Assembly: GCA_963711065.1 (NCBI GenBank)
Contig: CAVQCO010000002.1
Span: forward strand, 558,001-622,000
DNA: 64,000 bases
DNA from: Bog-473 sp963711065
GTDB taxonomy: Bacteria > Actinomycetota > Acidimicrobiia > Acidimicrobiales > RAAP-2
Direction: 5' to 3'
Shown here: positions 45,452-54,798 of the stretch, in pieces
How the letters are laid out: each line of letters starts with the position of its first letter
Position numbering within the stretch: position 1 is the stretch's first letter
Translations under genes and position numbers: made by a program
The notes under the pieces: model-generated
Told to the model about the DNA's origin: nothing
The model's database searches: none
Seen by the model: only the letters and a program-made list of their open reading frames with translations

Positions 45452-46672
45452 ATGGCCATGCGTGCGGGAATCGCTCGCTCTTTGGGCTCCGGCCATCCCT
45501 TGCCTTCAGCGAGGGCAGACGTCCAGACCCACTTGCGCATGGCCCTGAATCTCCTCACCGATGACCCCGGTCAGCCGTCCGGAGCTCACTGGTGCTGGAC
45601 GCGAATTGTGCCGGAGATGGCCAACCGGCTGCTACCGGGTGAAGAGCTCCACCTGATGCTGAGCCCATCCGCTCGGCGTTATTTCCCTGATTACGGGGAT
45701 GCCGTTCGCTATATCACCTTCCCCTGGTCGAACGAGCGTCGTATCTTGCGAACGGCGAGCGAACATCTCGTCACACCCTTTCGGCTTCCCGTCCGTCACA
45801 TCGACCTGCTCAGCACTGCTATCGCCCCTCTGGTGAACCCTACGCGTTCATTGGTCATCCACATGAAAACAATGCACGCGTTCACAGTTCCGGAGACCCT
45901 CGGTATCGGTCCTCGGACGTACCGCCGCCTGAACTACCAAAGGTCGGTCCGCCTGGCTGACGCGGTCATCGTGAATTCCAACAGTCTGCGTACCGAGATC
46001 GACCAATATCTACAGGTCGATGCCCGAAAGGTCAGTTTGATCTACGAGGCGGTCGATCACGACATCTTCAAACCAGACGACCGTGATGCAGCTCGCGCGC
46101 GCGTGGCGGCGTTCGGGATTTCTCGGCCATTCGTGTTGTTCGTATCGTCCTTATGGCGCTACAAGAACGGTGACGGCCTGCTGCGTGCTTGGAAACTTGT
46201 CCGCCACGAGCTCGCGGGCCGCCAACTTGTCATAGTCGGAGCTGAGCGCGACCAAAAGTACTCGGCCGAGTTGCACCAGCTGGCCGCCGAGCTCGGCATC
46301 GCCGACGACGTCGTCTTCGTCGGTGCTGTCCCGAACGAGGAGACGGTCCACTTCTACCGAGCAGCGGACCTCTTGGTGTACCCCTCGTTCAATGAGACCT
46401 TCGGGTTGCCGATTCTCGAGGCGATGGCGTGCGGCTGCCCGGTCGTCACATCCAACGTCAGCTCTATGCCCGAGATAGCCGGTGGGGCAGCCGTTCTCAC
46501 GGACCCACACGATCCGAGCGCAATCGCCCGATCGATCCTTGAGGCCACGGGTTCCGAAGTACCTAGGCTTCGAACCGAGGGGCTCCGTCGGGCCCAGCAG
46601 TTCACCTGGGGTGCAACCGCCGAGGCGACTCTGAACGTCTACCGTCAAGCCGCCGAGCGGCGACAGCGATAA
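45452..46672 (+). CDS. Glycosyltransferase family 4 (GT-B)
   Basis: About 406 residues, with GT4 features: AVIVNSNSLRTEIDQYL, FVLFVSSLWRYKNGDGLLRA, FYRAADLLVYPSFNETFGLP and LEAMACGCPVVTSNVSSMPE. The start is uncertain: the frame is open from 45380, ATG 45452 is used here, and MALNLLTDDPG at 45539 looks most like the family N-terminus. It follows the lyase gene and converges on the second flippase gene. Confidence 0.82.
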   Translation: MAMRAGIARSLGSGHPLPSARADVQTHLRMALNLLTDDPGQPSGAHWCWTRIVPEMANRLLPGEELHLMLSPSARRYFPDYGDAVRYITFPWSNERRILRTASEHLVTPFRLPVRHIDLLSTAIAPLVNPTRSLVIHMKTMHAFTVPETLGIGPRTYRRLNYQRSVRLADAVIVNSNSLRTEIDQYLQVDARKVSLIYEAVDHDIFKPDDRDAARARVAAFGISRPFVLFVSSLWRYKNGDGLLRAWKLVRHELAGRQLVIVGAERDQKYSAELHQLAAELGIADDVVFVGAVPNEETVHFYRAADLLVYPSFNETFGLPILEAMACGCPVVTSNVSSMPEIAGGAAVLTDPHDPSAIARSILEATGSEVPRLRTEGLRRAQQFTWGATAEATLNVYRQAAERRQR

Positions 46673-46677
46673 GGAAC

Positions 46678-48078
46678 CTACCAACGCTGCTCGGGCGATT
46701 CGTTCAGCGGACGCCAGGGGGATGAGTGGGGTGACACCATGAGCAGGAACTCGGTATTTCTGATGAGTCGCCTCCGAACAGCGCCTACGGCAGGTCCGTG
46801 GTGCGTTCCCTCAACCGATCGGCGAGTCCAGGACACCAATAGCACTATGGCAGTCGTTGCGACGGCGCTTGTCAGCACGTCCGCGGCCGCAGCACCTGTG
46901 ACCCCGTAGGCAGCGGCCAACACACTCACGGCTGCGACGGCGAAGGCCAGCCTACCGAGCTGGACAATGAACAGCGGCCGGACTCGTCGCGTGGCGGTCA
47001 AGGTGATGATCGGCCCAACCGCCAATGCAGAGATCACAATGGAGATTGCAAACAGTCGTGCGCACGGCGCGTACTTGACGAAATCGGGACCATAGAGCAG
47101 CTTAAGAAGAATCGGCGCGGCTACGAGGACTGCGATACCACAGGCGACTGAAGCCGTAAGCCCAGCCCCGGTTACGAATCTGGACACCCTGGCCATACCT
47201 GCCCAACCGCGTTCGGCAAGCTGTCGGGTCGCTTCAGGCAAGCCGAAGCTCCCCCCGGCATTGACGACCAGCGACGTCGGCCCGAGTACCAGTCCCTGCG
47301 CCGCCTTCAAACCTCCGAGGGCGGCCGGGCCAAGCATGACGCCCGCAACGATGAGATAGAGCTGGCTTGCCCCCCAACTGGCGGCACGCTCGCTGGCCAA
47401 CCACCGACTCATGGGCCAACGGGACCGGAGAAAGGCTGCACCCCCACGTATCGACGGGCGCACCGAGAATTGCCGGAGACCATAGAGAGCGGCAATCGCC
47501 GCTCCCAGGCCCCAGGCTGAGACGACGGCGAACACCGAGTGCAGACCTGCCAGGAAGACCACCCCGAACGCCAACGCCTGGACGGCGTTGAACAGGAGGT
47601 CGTTCATGAGAGACTTCCTCGGCTCTCCCTGCATGAAGCCGATCCATCGCCAGTAATCCTGCAGATCAAGCACGACTATCCAGGGAGCCACCGCAAGCAT
47701 GCCCACTCCGAACGTGTGTTGACCGATAACGAAGAGAGCCGAGCCCACGGCGGCGATGATGCAAGCGGCCATCACACCGAGCGTTACATCTGCTGCAAAC
47801 CCACGCCGAACGAACTCCTCCTTGTCATCCCCGCGCATTTCACCCCCGATCGCCATCGGGTCGGTAATCAGTGACCGATGTATCGACGTCAACAGGATCC
47901 AGACCGTGTAAGCAAGGGCGAAGGCTCCCAGACCGGCGGGACCGCTGATCCGCGCCACGACGATCCCGACCGCAAAATTTGATGCCGACGCCACGCACTG
48001 GTCCGCCATAGTCGTCGTGGCACGACTGGCCGCGCTACCGCGGAGGGGCAATCGGGTTCCCAACCGCGTGGCGGACAT
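46678..48078 (-). CDS. Polysaccharide flippase (Wzx/MATE-like), second copy
   Basis: The 466-residue protein has about 12 hydrophobic helices with flippase-like TTMADQCVASASNFAVGIVV, LDLQDYWRWIGFMQGEPRKS and GAADVLTSAVATTAIVLLV. It has no obvious close relation to the copy at 6.2 kb. It probably exports the repeat units built by the region 3 enzymes. It is divergent from the LuxR gene at 48450. Confidence 0.83.
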   Translation of the reverse strand: MSATRLGTRLPLRGSAASRATTTMADQCVASASNFAVGIVVARISGPAGLGAFALAYTVWILLTSIHRSLITDPMAIGGEMRGDDKEEFVRRGFAADVTLGVMAACIIAAVGSALFVIGQHTFGVGMLAVAPWIVVLDLQDYWRWIGFMQGEPRKSLMNDLLFNAVQALAFGVVFLAGLHSVFAVVSAWGLGAAIAALYGLRQFSVRPSIRGGAAFLRSRWPMSRWLASERAASWGASQLYLIVAGVMLGPAALGGLKAAQGLVLGPTSLVVNAGGSFGLPEATRQLAERGWAGMARVSRFVTGAGLTASVACGIAVLVAAPILLKLLYGPDFVKYAPCARLFAISIVISALAVGPIITLTATRRVRPLFIVQLGRLAFAVAAVSVLAAAYGVTGAAAADVLTSAVATTAIVLLVSWTRRSVEGTHHGPAVGAVRRRLIRNTEFLLMVSPHSSPWRPLNESPEQRW

Positions 48079-48449
48079 GCTCGTTACCGGTCTTGTTCTG
48101 CGCGAGCAAGGCGCTCGCTAGCACGGGTACGAGTCATGAGGTGTCGACCGAGGCGATTCAGGGAACGCCCGCAAGACACAGAGCGCGGCGCCTTCACGCA
48201 GATACAGCAAGCATGAGCATCCCCTGGTCACGTGGGTGAATCCTGCGAGATCGTCCCGGCCGAAATGTCTGAACCCACTTTCTGGGCAAGAGAGAATGCG
48301 TCCTGCTCCTGGGAGCGTCCCCAATGGCCGTATCTTCTGCACCTCTCGGACCTCCATAGAGATGTCAGTTTCAAATGCTGTCAGGCGAGGATCACGTCAG
48401 CCGATCCGGACTCGTCGGCTCATAACACTCATCCCAGGACTCCGACTCA
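48079..48449. other. Divergent intergenic region, 371 bases
   Basis: No gene is supported. A GTCACGTGG E-box-like sequence lies at about 48227-48235. I see no convincing -35/-10 pair on either strand, although both flanking genes must be transcribed from here. Confidence 0.4.
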
Positions 48450-49211
48450 GTGCTCAACGACAACCTCCATCAGCCTCTCGAAGGAACCCGCTCCTCAGAC
48501 GGTGCGCTGTTGATCGGTCCAAAGATCTCCGTTGTCGTCGTTGCGGCCGAACGGCTTTTCGCGCTCGGGTTGGCTCGTCTTCTCGGCGAGGACGAGTCGC
48601 TCGATGTCATCGGCGTGTCCGATGGTGAGCCGGAGGTTGTCGGGCTCTGTATTGCCAACTCCGTCGATGTTGCCTTGATAGACCTGGAGCTTTCACGACC
48701 GAACGGCATCGACCTTGTTCGGTTGCTTGCTTTCGAGTGCCCCGCCACCAGGACACTGGTCTTGACCTCCAATCCGGACTGGCGCGTCCGCCCTGCCATG
48801 CTCGCGGGAGCAGCCGGCGTTCTCTTGAAGGACGCGTCCCCCGAAGCAACCAGGGCTGCGGTCGTTTCCGTCCACCTGGGTGATCAAGTTCTCTGCAGCG
48901 AGGCGGCCCGATGGATCCTGGGTGAAGATCCCTCCGCCCATTTGACCCAGCGGGAGTCGGATGTACTCCGCATCATGGCCCAAGGTGCCAATAACGCGGA
49001 GATCGCTCGGCAGCTGGAACTCGGCGAGAAAACCGTACGCAACTACGTGAGTCGGCTCTATCGCAAGCTCGACCTCCACAATCGAGCTCAACTTGCCACG
49101 TACTTGGCCCACACCGACATCGCGTTCATAGCCCGCCGGGGTGATTCGATCTCGGATCCCAAAGTCGGTGGCAAACCCTGGCCGGTTTCGACAGCAACAG
49201 AGCGGAGATGA
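48450..49211 (+). CDS. NarL/LuxR-type response regulator
   Basis: The 253-residue protein from GTG 48450 has a receiver domain with the phospho-acceptor in VDVALIDLELSRPNGIDLV, LVLTSN (conserved T/S) and LLKDASPE (conserved K), so phosphorylation is feasible. The N-terminal acidic pair is replaced by AAE. The C-terminal helix-turn-helix has LTQRESDVLRIMAQGANNAE and LGEKTVRNYVSRLYRKLDL. No histidine kinase is adjacent. It probably controls the downstream chain-length and ligase genes. Confidence 0.86.
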   Translation: MLNDNLHQPLEGTRSSDGALLIGPKISVVVVAAERLFALGLARLLGEDESLDVIGVSDGEPEVVGLCIANSVDVALIDLELSRPNGIDLVRLLAFECPATRTLVLTSNPDWRVRPAMLAGAAGVLLKDASPEATRAAVVSVHLGDQVLCSEAARWILGEDPSAHLTQRESDVLRIMAQGANNAEIARQLELGEKTVRNYVSRLYRKLDLHNRAQLATYLAHTDIAFIARRGDSISDPKVGGKPWPVSTATERR

Positions 49212-49403
49212 ACAGCCGTCGCTTGGGGGGTTTTCCCGGTGGCCGCCCTCTTGAGGCCAAGAATCGGGGAGGCTCGACAACTACTGAGAGTGTTTTCACT
49301 TCCGGGCCAGAGGGGTCCACGCCCGATGTATCAGAGGTCGTACCGGTCACTCCCTCATTGCGGGTGCAGGGCCCGCGATCGCGACGCCGAGGAGGGCGCT
49401 CAA

Positions 49404-50949
49404 TTGTCTGAGCAAACGTTGGATGTGGGGCGAGTGCTCTGGCTCTTGCGCCGCCAGCGCTCGATCGTCGCTGCCTGTGTTCTGGTTGGTGCTCTGATCC
49501 CCACGGTCGTGCTGCTTTGGCGCCCGACGTCGTACACTTCGACGTCCCTCGTTCTCGTGCCAGCTTCCGCCGGCAATGGCACGTCGGGGGGGTCCAGTGG
49601 AGCCTCGGCCAATAGCAACATCACTGATAGGGCGATCGCGGTGAGCTCAGCCGTGCTCGCCGCGGCGGGATCGAGGGTCACTCCTCACGTGACACTCCAG
49701 ACGGTTCAGAATCAAGTGAGTGCTACCGCCGTCGCGACGAATCTTGTGCAGATCACGGCAACGGGTTCATCCCCTCGTGCGGCTGAAGCATTGGCCAACG
49801 CTGTGGCCAATCGACTGGTCGCCTTCGTCACGTCGTCTGATGGGGCAAATGGATCGAGTGCCCTCTCAGGGCTCGAGGCCCAGGCTTCGGAGTTGACCAA
49901 CCAGGTGAACAAGTACAAGCAGGAGATGGCCGTCTTACAAGCCGCGATCGTTTCCAATGGTCCGAAGTCGACTGTCGCGCAGCAGGACACTCAGCTTCTG
50001 GCCTCGCTGACTACCGCCCAGTCGGACGCGTCGTTGCAGCTTCAGAGCATGAATAGCCAGATTGCCGCGGCGAAGCTCAATAGCGCCGCCACGAATGGTG
50101 GCACCGAGGTCATTCAGCAGCGCGTCAACAGCGACTGCTCCTTCGCTACTCAGCCGACTGATCCCGATCGCCCTTGGCGGCGTTCTTGGGCTCTTAGTCG
50201 CCGGTGCGTACATCATCATCCGGCAACGGGAATCAAACCTCACGACTCGCGACGAGATCGCCGCAGTTGCTGGCGTTCCTGTCGTGCTCTCTTTCACGGT
50301 CGGGAATTTGACCAGATCCCCAGAGTGGCTAACGCTGCTGCGTGAACGTGAACCAGCCGTGACGGAGTTGTGGGGCGTCCGCAAAGTGCTCAGCCACTTG
50401 GACGTTCCCGAGGGTGGGCGCCGGGTATTGACCATCATCACCCTGGCCGATGACAGTGCGAGTATGGCTGCGGTCGCCCATTTTGCCGTGGCTTCCTCGG
50501 CTATGGAAATTCCAACCTCCCTCGTCCTCACATCGGACGACTCGGGATCACGCGGGCTGAGCGATGCATGTGATCTTCTCACTGCCCGCAAGGAGGCGGC
50601 GAGACCGAATCTGCGGCTGCTTAAGGGCTCGTCTCCGGTCGACGAAGCCGAGAGCGCGCTCACGGTCATTTCGATCGTGCTCAACCCCGATCAACCCAAG
50701 CTGCCCGCATTTGTGGCGCGCGGCATGGTCATGTTGGCCATCTCAGCGGGCTTCGTGAACCAGGAGCAGCTCGTCCGAGTTCTGATCGCCATCGGGCAGG
50801 AAGGCCTGTCTATCGAGGGTCTGTTCGTGACGAATCCAATGAGCGGTGATCGGACGCTCGGCTCGTTGCCCAATGCAAACGAGCAGGTGACTCAGTTTCT
50901 ACAGTCGCGTACCTTGGAGCCTTGGACCGGAAGTGCCGACGTACGGTGA
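49404..50949 (+). CDS. Wzz-like chain-length protein with degenerate kinase domain, frameshifted
   Basis: TTG 49404 follows GAGGAGGG. The N-terminal part has a membrane helix (SIVAACVLVGALIPTVVLLW) and a long coiled-coil extracytoplasmic region. Near 50120 the frame moves +1 (one extra C in CAGCAGCGCG) and continues with the second helix (ALGGVLGLLVAGAYIIIRQR). A cytosolic domain like the BY-kinase CpsD follows, but the Walker A lysine/serine region is replaced by TIITLADDSASMAAVAHFAV. The restored length is about 514 residues. It would set polymer length or organise export without ATP-binding chemistry. Confidence 0.8.
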
Positions 50950-52553
50950 CAACCATGCGAGAAGGACCCTTCTTTCCGGATATGGGAGCGACCACCACGG
51001 AGCCTGAGGCCATCGTCGCTCCGTCCAACCGCTCCTCGGAGTCTCAGCCGCCTGTCGTACTCGTCGGCCGGCTGGTGAGTCTTCGCTTCGTGCTGGGCAC
51101 TCTTCGTCGGCGTCGCAAACTCTGGCTGAGTTGCGCGGCTCTGGGTCTCGTGGTGGGACTCGGCTACCACCTCGTCGTGCCGCGGAGTTACAACGCGTAT
51201 GCGACTCTCTACCTCGCTCAGGCTCCCGGGACCGATCCCGCCGCGGGCATCGCAAACGACCTGGCGCTGTTGCAGACCACTGCTGTTGGACAGCGAGCGG
51301 CCGCGCTATTGGGCGAGAAGTCCCTCAATCCTTCAACGCTCCTGGGCAAGACGCCCGGCGTCGTTGAGAGCGACAACGTTCTCACGCTCAATGTCGCCGG
51401 GCCTACGCAGGCCGAAGCCGAGCGAAGGGCAAGCGCATTGGCAAAGGCGTTCCTCGGGTTTCGTTCAGAGAGGATTCAGCAACAGACCGCCTCCGCTAAC
51501 AAAGCACTCGAAAATGAGATTAGTTCTCTGCAGCAGCAGATTGGCCAGTTGAGCGCCACAATCAACGGTCTGGGTTCGTCGCAGGGCCAGGAGCTCACCA
51601 CCCTTGTGGGCGAGCAGTCGTCAGACACAAGCGAACTCACCACTCTCGAACAGTCTGTCCAGCAGAATCAGCTCGCCAGCATCGGGGTTACCAGTGGGAG
51701 CAGGATTGTCACGCCCGGCACTTTGGTGCGAGCTTCCTCTGCGAAGCTCTTCGGGCTCGACGGCATCGCCGGCCTGATCGGCGGTCTGGTGATCGGCGTC
51801 GCCTATGTCGCCGTGCAGGCTGTTGTTTCGGACCGACTCCGCCGTCGGGACGAGGTGGCATCGTTGCTCGGCGCGCCAGTCGAGCTGAGCCTGATGCCAG
51901 TGCACCATCCTCGGAGGCATCCCGAGTCGTGGGTAAGACAATCAGCTCTTGAACCCCAAGAGGAGGTGAGTGCGCTCGCCGGCTATCTGAGTCGACGCGG
52001 GGTACGCCAAGGAGGCCGAACGACGCTGCTCATGGTCGCAGCGGACGACTTGACCGTCCCGGCGGCAGCCCTGGCGGTGCTCGCCAAGCGCCTGGCGGAG
52101 GAGGGCGAATCCGTGCTGGTAGCGGATCTCACGAACGAGAGCCTCCTGGCCCGGGGCGTCGAGAATCTCCGGATCGACGGTCCATCGTTGGTAGATCGAC
52201 CGGGCGGGAGCTTGCACGTGTTCATGCCCTCAGAAGACGACATCGGCGAGGTTGCTGAACCACCATGGAGTGCGACTGACGGAGCGAATGCCGTACTCGT
52301 ACTCACCACGGTCGATCCTGCCAAGGGCGCATGGCATCTCAGCTGGGCGAAGCAAGCCATCGTCTCGGTGACCGCGGGTCGCTCGAGCGCCCAGCGGGTC
52401 AATTCGACGGCCGTCCTGCTCCGCGCGGCAGGGATTACGATTCGATCCGCGGTTCTGATGGGGGCGGATGCCCAAGACGAGTCGATCGGCCTCCTCCAGC
52501 CGGGATCCCCATTGGTCGGGTTGCCGGTGGCCGACGGCGTCATTTCCGCATGA
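50946..52553 (+). CDS. Second Wzz-like protein with degenerate kinase domain
   Basis: The 535-residue protein starts at GTG 50946, overlapping the previous stop by four bases; ATG 50955 is an alternative. A membrane helix near residues 65-85 (LWLSCAALGLVVGLGYHLVV) leads to a coiled-coil-rich periplasm-facing part (ENEISSLQQQIGQLSATING). A second helix (LDGIAGLIGGLVIGVAYVAV) and a cytosolic CpsD-like domain without a P-loop (TTLLMVAADDLTVPAAALAVLA) follow. It is a distant paralogue of the preceding protein. The two may form a hetero-oligomeric copolymerase. Confidence 0.82.
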   Translation: MTTMREGPFFPDMGATTTEPEAIVAPSNRSSESQPPVVLVGRLVSLRFVLGTLRRRRKLWLSCAALGLVVGLGYHLVVPRSYNAYATLYLAQAPGTDPAAGIANDLALLQTTAVGQRAAALLGEKSLNPSTLLGKTPGVVESDNVLTLNVAGPTQAEAERRASALAKAFLGFRSERIQQQTASANKALENEISSLQQQIGQLSATINGLGSSQGQELTTLVGEQSSDTSELTTLEQSVQQNQLASIGVTSGSRIVTPGTLVRASSAKLFGLDGIAGLIGGLVIGVAYVAVQAVVSDRLRRRDEVASLLGAPVELSLMPVHHPRRHPESWVRQSALEPQEEVSALAGYLSRRGVRQGGRTTLLMVAADDLTVPAAALAVLAKRLAEEGESVLVADLTNESLLARGVENLRIDGPSLVDRPGGSLHVFMPSEDDIGEVAEPPWSATDGANAVLVLTTVDPAKGAWHLSWAKQAIVSVTAGRSSAQRVNSTAVLLRAAGITIRSAVLMGADAQDESIGLLQPGSPLVGLPVADGVISA

Positions 52554-53851
52554 CCCTTCCGGGGGGTTACGTCTCGGGCGCTCGTCCGATTTCGGCGTTA
52601 TCCCCGGAACTCGCCCGTGACTGGGGCCTGCTGGCCGGTCCGAACGAGCGGTCGCTGCGTCGACGGATCGCCTGGGTGTGGGGCCTTCTGTTCTTCAACG
52701 TCATGACATACACGACGGGTTCGACGAATCTGATCCCCCTTCCGCATCAGGTGGGCAAGGCCCTTCCGGAGCTGGCGCTGGGAGTGGCTGTCCTCCTCAT
52801 CCTGACGGCAAATAAGAAGCTCCTGGTAAGGCCCAACATCTTGCTCATTCTGTTTACGGCGATGTGTCTGTTCGCGGCAATCATGAGCTTTCGCGGATAC
52901 TTCGGTTTCGGTTCGATGATCCGTTGGGTCAGATTCGCAGTGTTTGTCGGCGCGCTCTGGCTCACGACGCCCTGGTGGGGGCGCCGTGACTTGATGATCC
53001 TCCACTTTCAACGACGAGCGCTCATGGTGGTCATCGGCACCGTCATTGTCGGAATGGCATTCTCGCCGACCAAGGCATTCGCCAACGCCACCGGCGGACG
53101 GTTAGGGGGGATTGTCTGGCCGATTCAGCCGACCCAGGTGGCGCACTATGCGGCGGTACTCGTCGGGATAACGGTCGTGTTGTGGCTGGCGGGAGAGTCG
53201 AAGTCAAAGTGGACTGGGGTTGTCATTGCCGCGGCTTTCGGTGCTCTGATCCTCACGCACTCCCGGATTGCGCTGGTCGCCATGCTGGCGGGAATACTCG
53301 TTGGCAGTTTGAGCCTCTTCCTCAGCCGGAAGCGAGTTCGGCGGGCCTTCGTAGTGGCGATCGTCGTGGTGGGAATCGGCGCGCTCAGCTTTGCTCCGCT
53401 CATTACCGGGTGGTTCGCAAGAGGCGAGAACTCCCAGGCGCTGACCAGCCTCACGGGACGCACCAACATCTGGTCTGCTGTCTTGGACCAGCCGCGGACT
53501 GAGGCCAACACCCTCTTTGGGTACGGGATGTCAAATGACGGATACGATGGAATTCCAATCGATTCCAGCTGGGTCGCGACCTATCAAGATCAAGGTCTCG
53601 TGGGCGACGTCCTTGATGGGCTGGTGTTGGTCTCCCTTCTCGTCGTTGCGCTGATAAGCCCGCGCGGTCCCGGACGAGCCGTGGCTCTCTTTCTGGTTGT
53701 CTACTGCGGCGTCGAATCCTTCACGCAGACAGGTCTCGGGCAACCGTCGACCGATATCTTGGACTTGGCTGTAGCTATGTCATTACTGATGCCGCCCTTG
53801 CTGTCGTCGGCTAGGTCAAAGAACGCAAGGCTCCTGGACCGATTGGTCTGA
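52550..53851 (+). CDS. O-antigen ligase/polymerase family membrane protein
   Basis: The 433-residue protein starts at ATG 52550, overlapping the previous gene by four bases (ATGA). It has about 10-11 membrane helices and a large extracytoplasmic loop near residues 295-340 with FARGENSQALTSLTGRTNIW, typical of the Wzy_C/O-antigen ligase family. It polymerises or ligates lipid-linked repeat units outside the membrane. Linkage to the two Wzz-like genes favours a polymerase (Wzy) role. Confidence 0.85.
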   Translation: MTLPGGYVSGARPISALSPELARDWGLLAGPNERSLRRRIAWVWGLLFFNVMTYTTGSTNLIPLPHQVGKALPELALGVAVLLILTANKKLLVRPNILLILFTAMCLFAAIMSFRGYFGFGSMIRWVRFAVFVGALWLTTPWWGRRDLMILHFQRRALMVVIGTVIVGMAFSPTKAFANATGGRLGGIVWPIQPTQVAHYAAVLVGITVVLWLAGESKSKWTGVVIAAAFGALILTHSRIALVAMLAGILVGSLSLFLSRKRVRRAFVVAIVVVGIGALSFAPLITGWFARGENSQALTSLTGRTNIWSAVLDQPRTEANTLFGYGMSNDGYDGIPIDSSWVATYQDQGLVGDVLDGLVLVSLLVVALISPRGPGRAVALFLVVYCGVESFTQTGLGQPSTDILDLAVAMSLLMPPLLSSARSKNARLLDRLV

Positions 53852-53861
53852 CCGCATTTTC

Positions 53862-53900
53862 GAGCTTGTCCGGGATGACCTGGCCTCCAAGCTCGGACAA
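53862..53900. terminator. Two mutually exclusive hairpins between convergent genes
   Basis: GAGCTTG at 53862-53868 can pair with CAAGCTC at 53888-53894, or TTGTCCG at 53866-53872 with CGGACAA at 53894-53900. The arms overlap, so only one forms at a time. Between convergent stops this may be a two-way terminator, although no T-run is seen. Confidence 0.35.
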
Positions 53901-53937
53901 CGCGTAAGGCTCAAGAGTTGGACGCTATTAGCGGCAG

Positions 53938-54798
53938 CTATGGCTTGAGAGCCACTCCGAACATCCCCGCTTTGTCCGCCTTGGGAGCGGTGAACCATTT
54001 CTCGACACGGCGCGACTTGACGAAATCAACGAAGGCAGAATTACCCTCCACGTCGTCGGAAATCAGTAGCCCGCCGGCACGCATGAATGGCCATGCTTTC
54101 TCGAACTCGTACTTCATCGTCTGCGGCGTATGGAGACTGTCATGAATGAATATGTCGATCGACTCCATGGATGCACACGTTGACGCCATCGTCCTTCTGC
54201 TCGAACCTCGTATATAGGTCCAGTCCGGCCAGGCGATCTCATCCACCAATACCTTCGACTGTTCATGCCAGCCGGACATCATTGGTGGCAGATCGATGCT
54301 CCAGAGGCGACCGAGGCCGCCGTTGGACTGAGCCATGGCGCCGAGAGCGAGCACGCTCGTCACGCCTCGAGCCACCCCAGTCTCAAGAACTCGCTGCGGG
54401 TCCATGTGACGTATGGCGCACCAGACGACACGCGCCAGGTTCGCATCGGCATCGTGTCCCTCGCCGACCTTGAGGCCCGATGACGCCATGTGTCGCCCAA
54501 GGTCGCTCCACGCCTCATTGAAGCTCTCTTCCAGAGGACACGGCCAATCAACGTCGAGCAGTTCATGAAGGTTCTTCACGGGTTCCGCCGTCGTCGCAGA
54601 AGGTCTTTGACCCGCCACGGAGGAAAGACGTTCACAGAGAACGATCTCGGTTCTGCCGCGGATCCGGTCCAATCCTTCCAATGGATGGGTGGCCACAACG
54701 AGGGCCGCTCGTCCGACATAAGCGACCCGTTCCTGCAGGTTCCTTCCACTCTTCATTGCTTGATCCGCCATTGCAAGATCATACAGATTGATGTTCAT
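53938..54798 (-). CDS. Class I SAM-dependent methyltransferase (Methyltransf_24/CmcI-like)
   Basis: The 286-residue protein has RVLETGVARGVTSVLALGAM as SAM motif I, LWSIDLPPMM with an acidic ribose ligand, IFIHDSLHTPQTMKYEFEKA and LLISDDVEGNSAF. This DSLH/H region is typical of CmcI and Methyltransf_24 proteins. It likely methylates a glycan hydroxyl, in line with the locus. The N-terminal 100 residues are less conserved. Confidence 0.82.
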   Translation of the reverse strand: MNINLYDLAMADQAMKSGRNLQERVAYVGRAALVVATHPLEGLDRIRGRTEIVLCERLSSVAGQRPSATTAEPVKNLHELLDVDWPCPLEESFNEAWSDLGRHMASSGLKVGEGHDADANLARVVWCAIRHMDPQRVLETGVARGVTSVLALGAMAQSNGGLGRLWSIDLPPMMSGWHEQSKVLVDEIAWPDWTYIRGSSRRTMASTCASMESIDIFIHDSLHTPQTMKYEFEKAWPFMRAGGLLISDDVEGNSAFVDFVKSRRVEKWFTAPKADKAGMFGVALKP

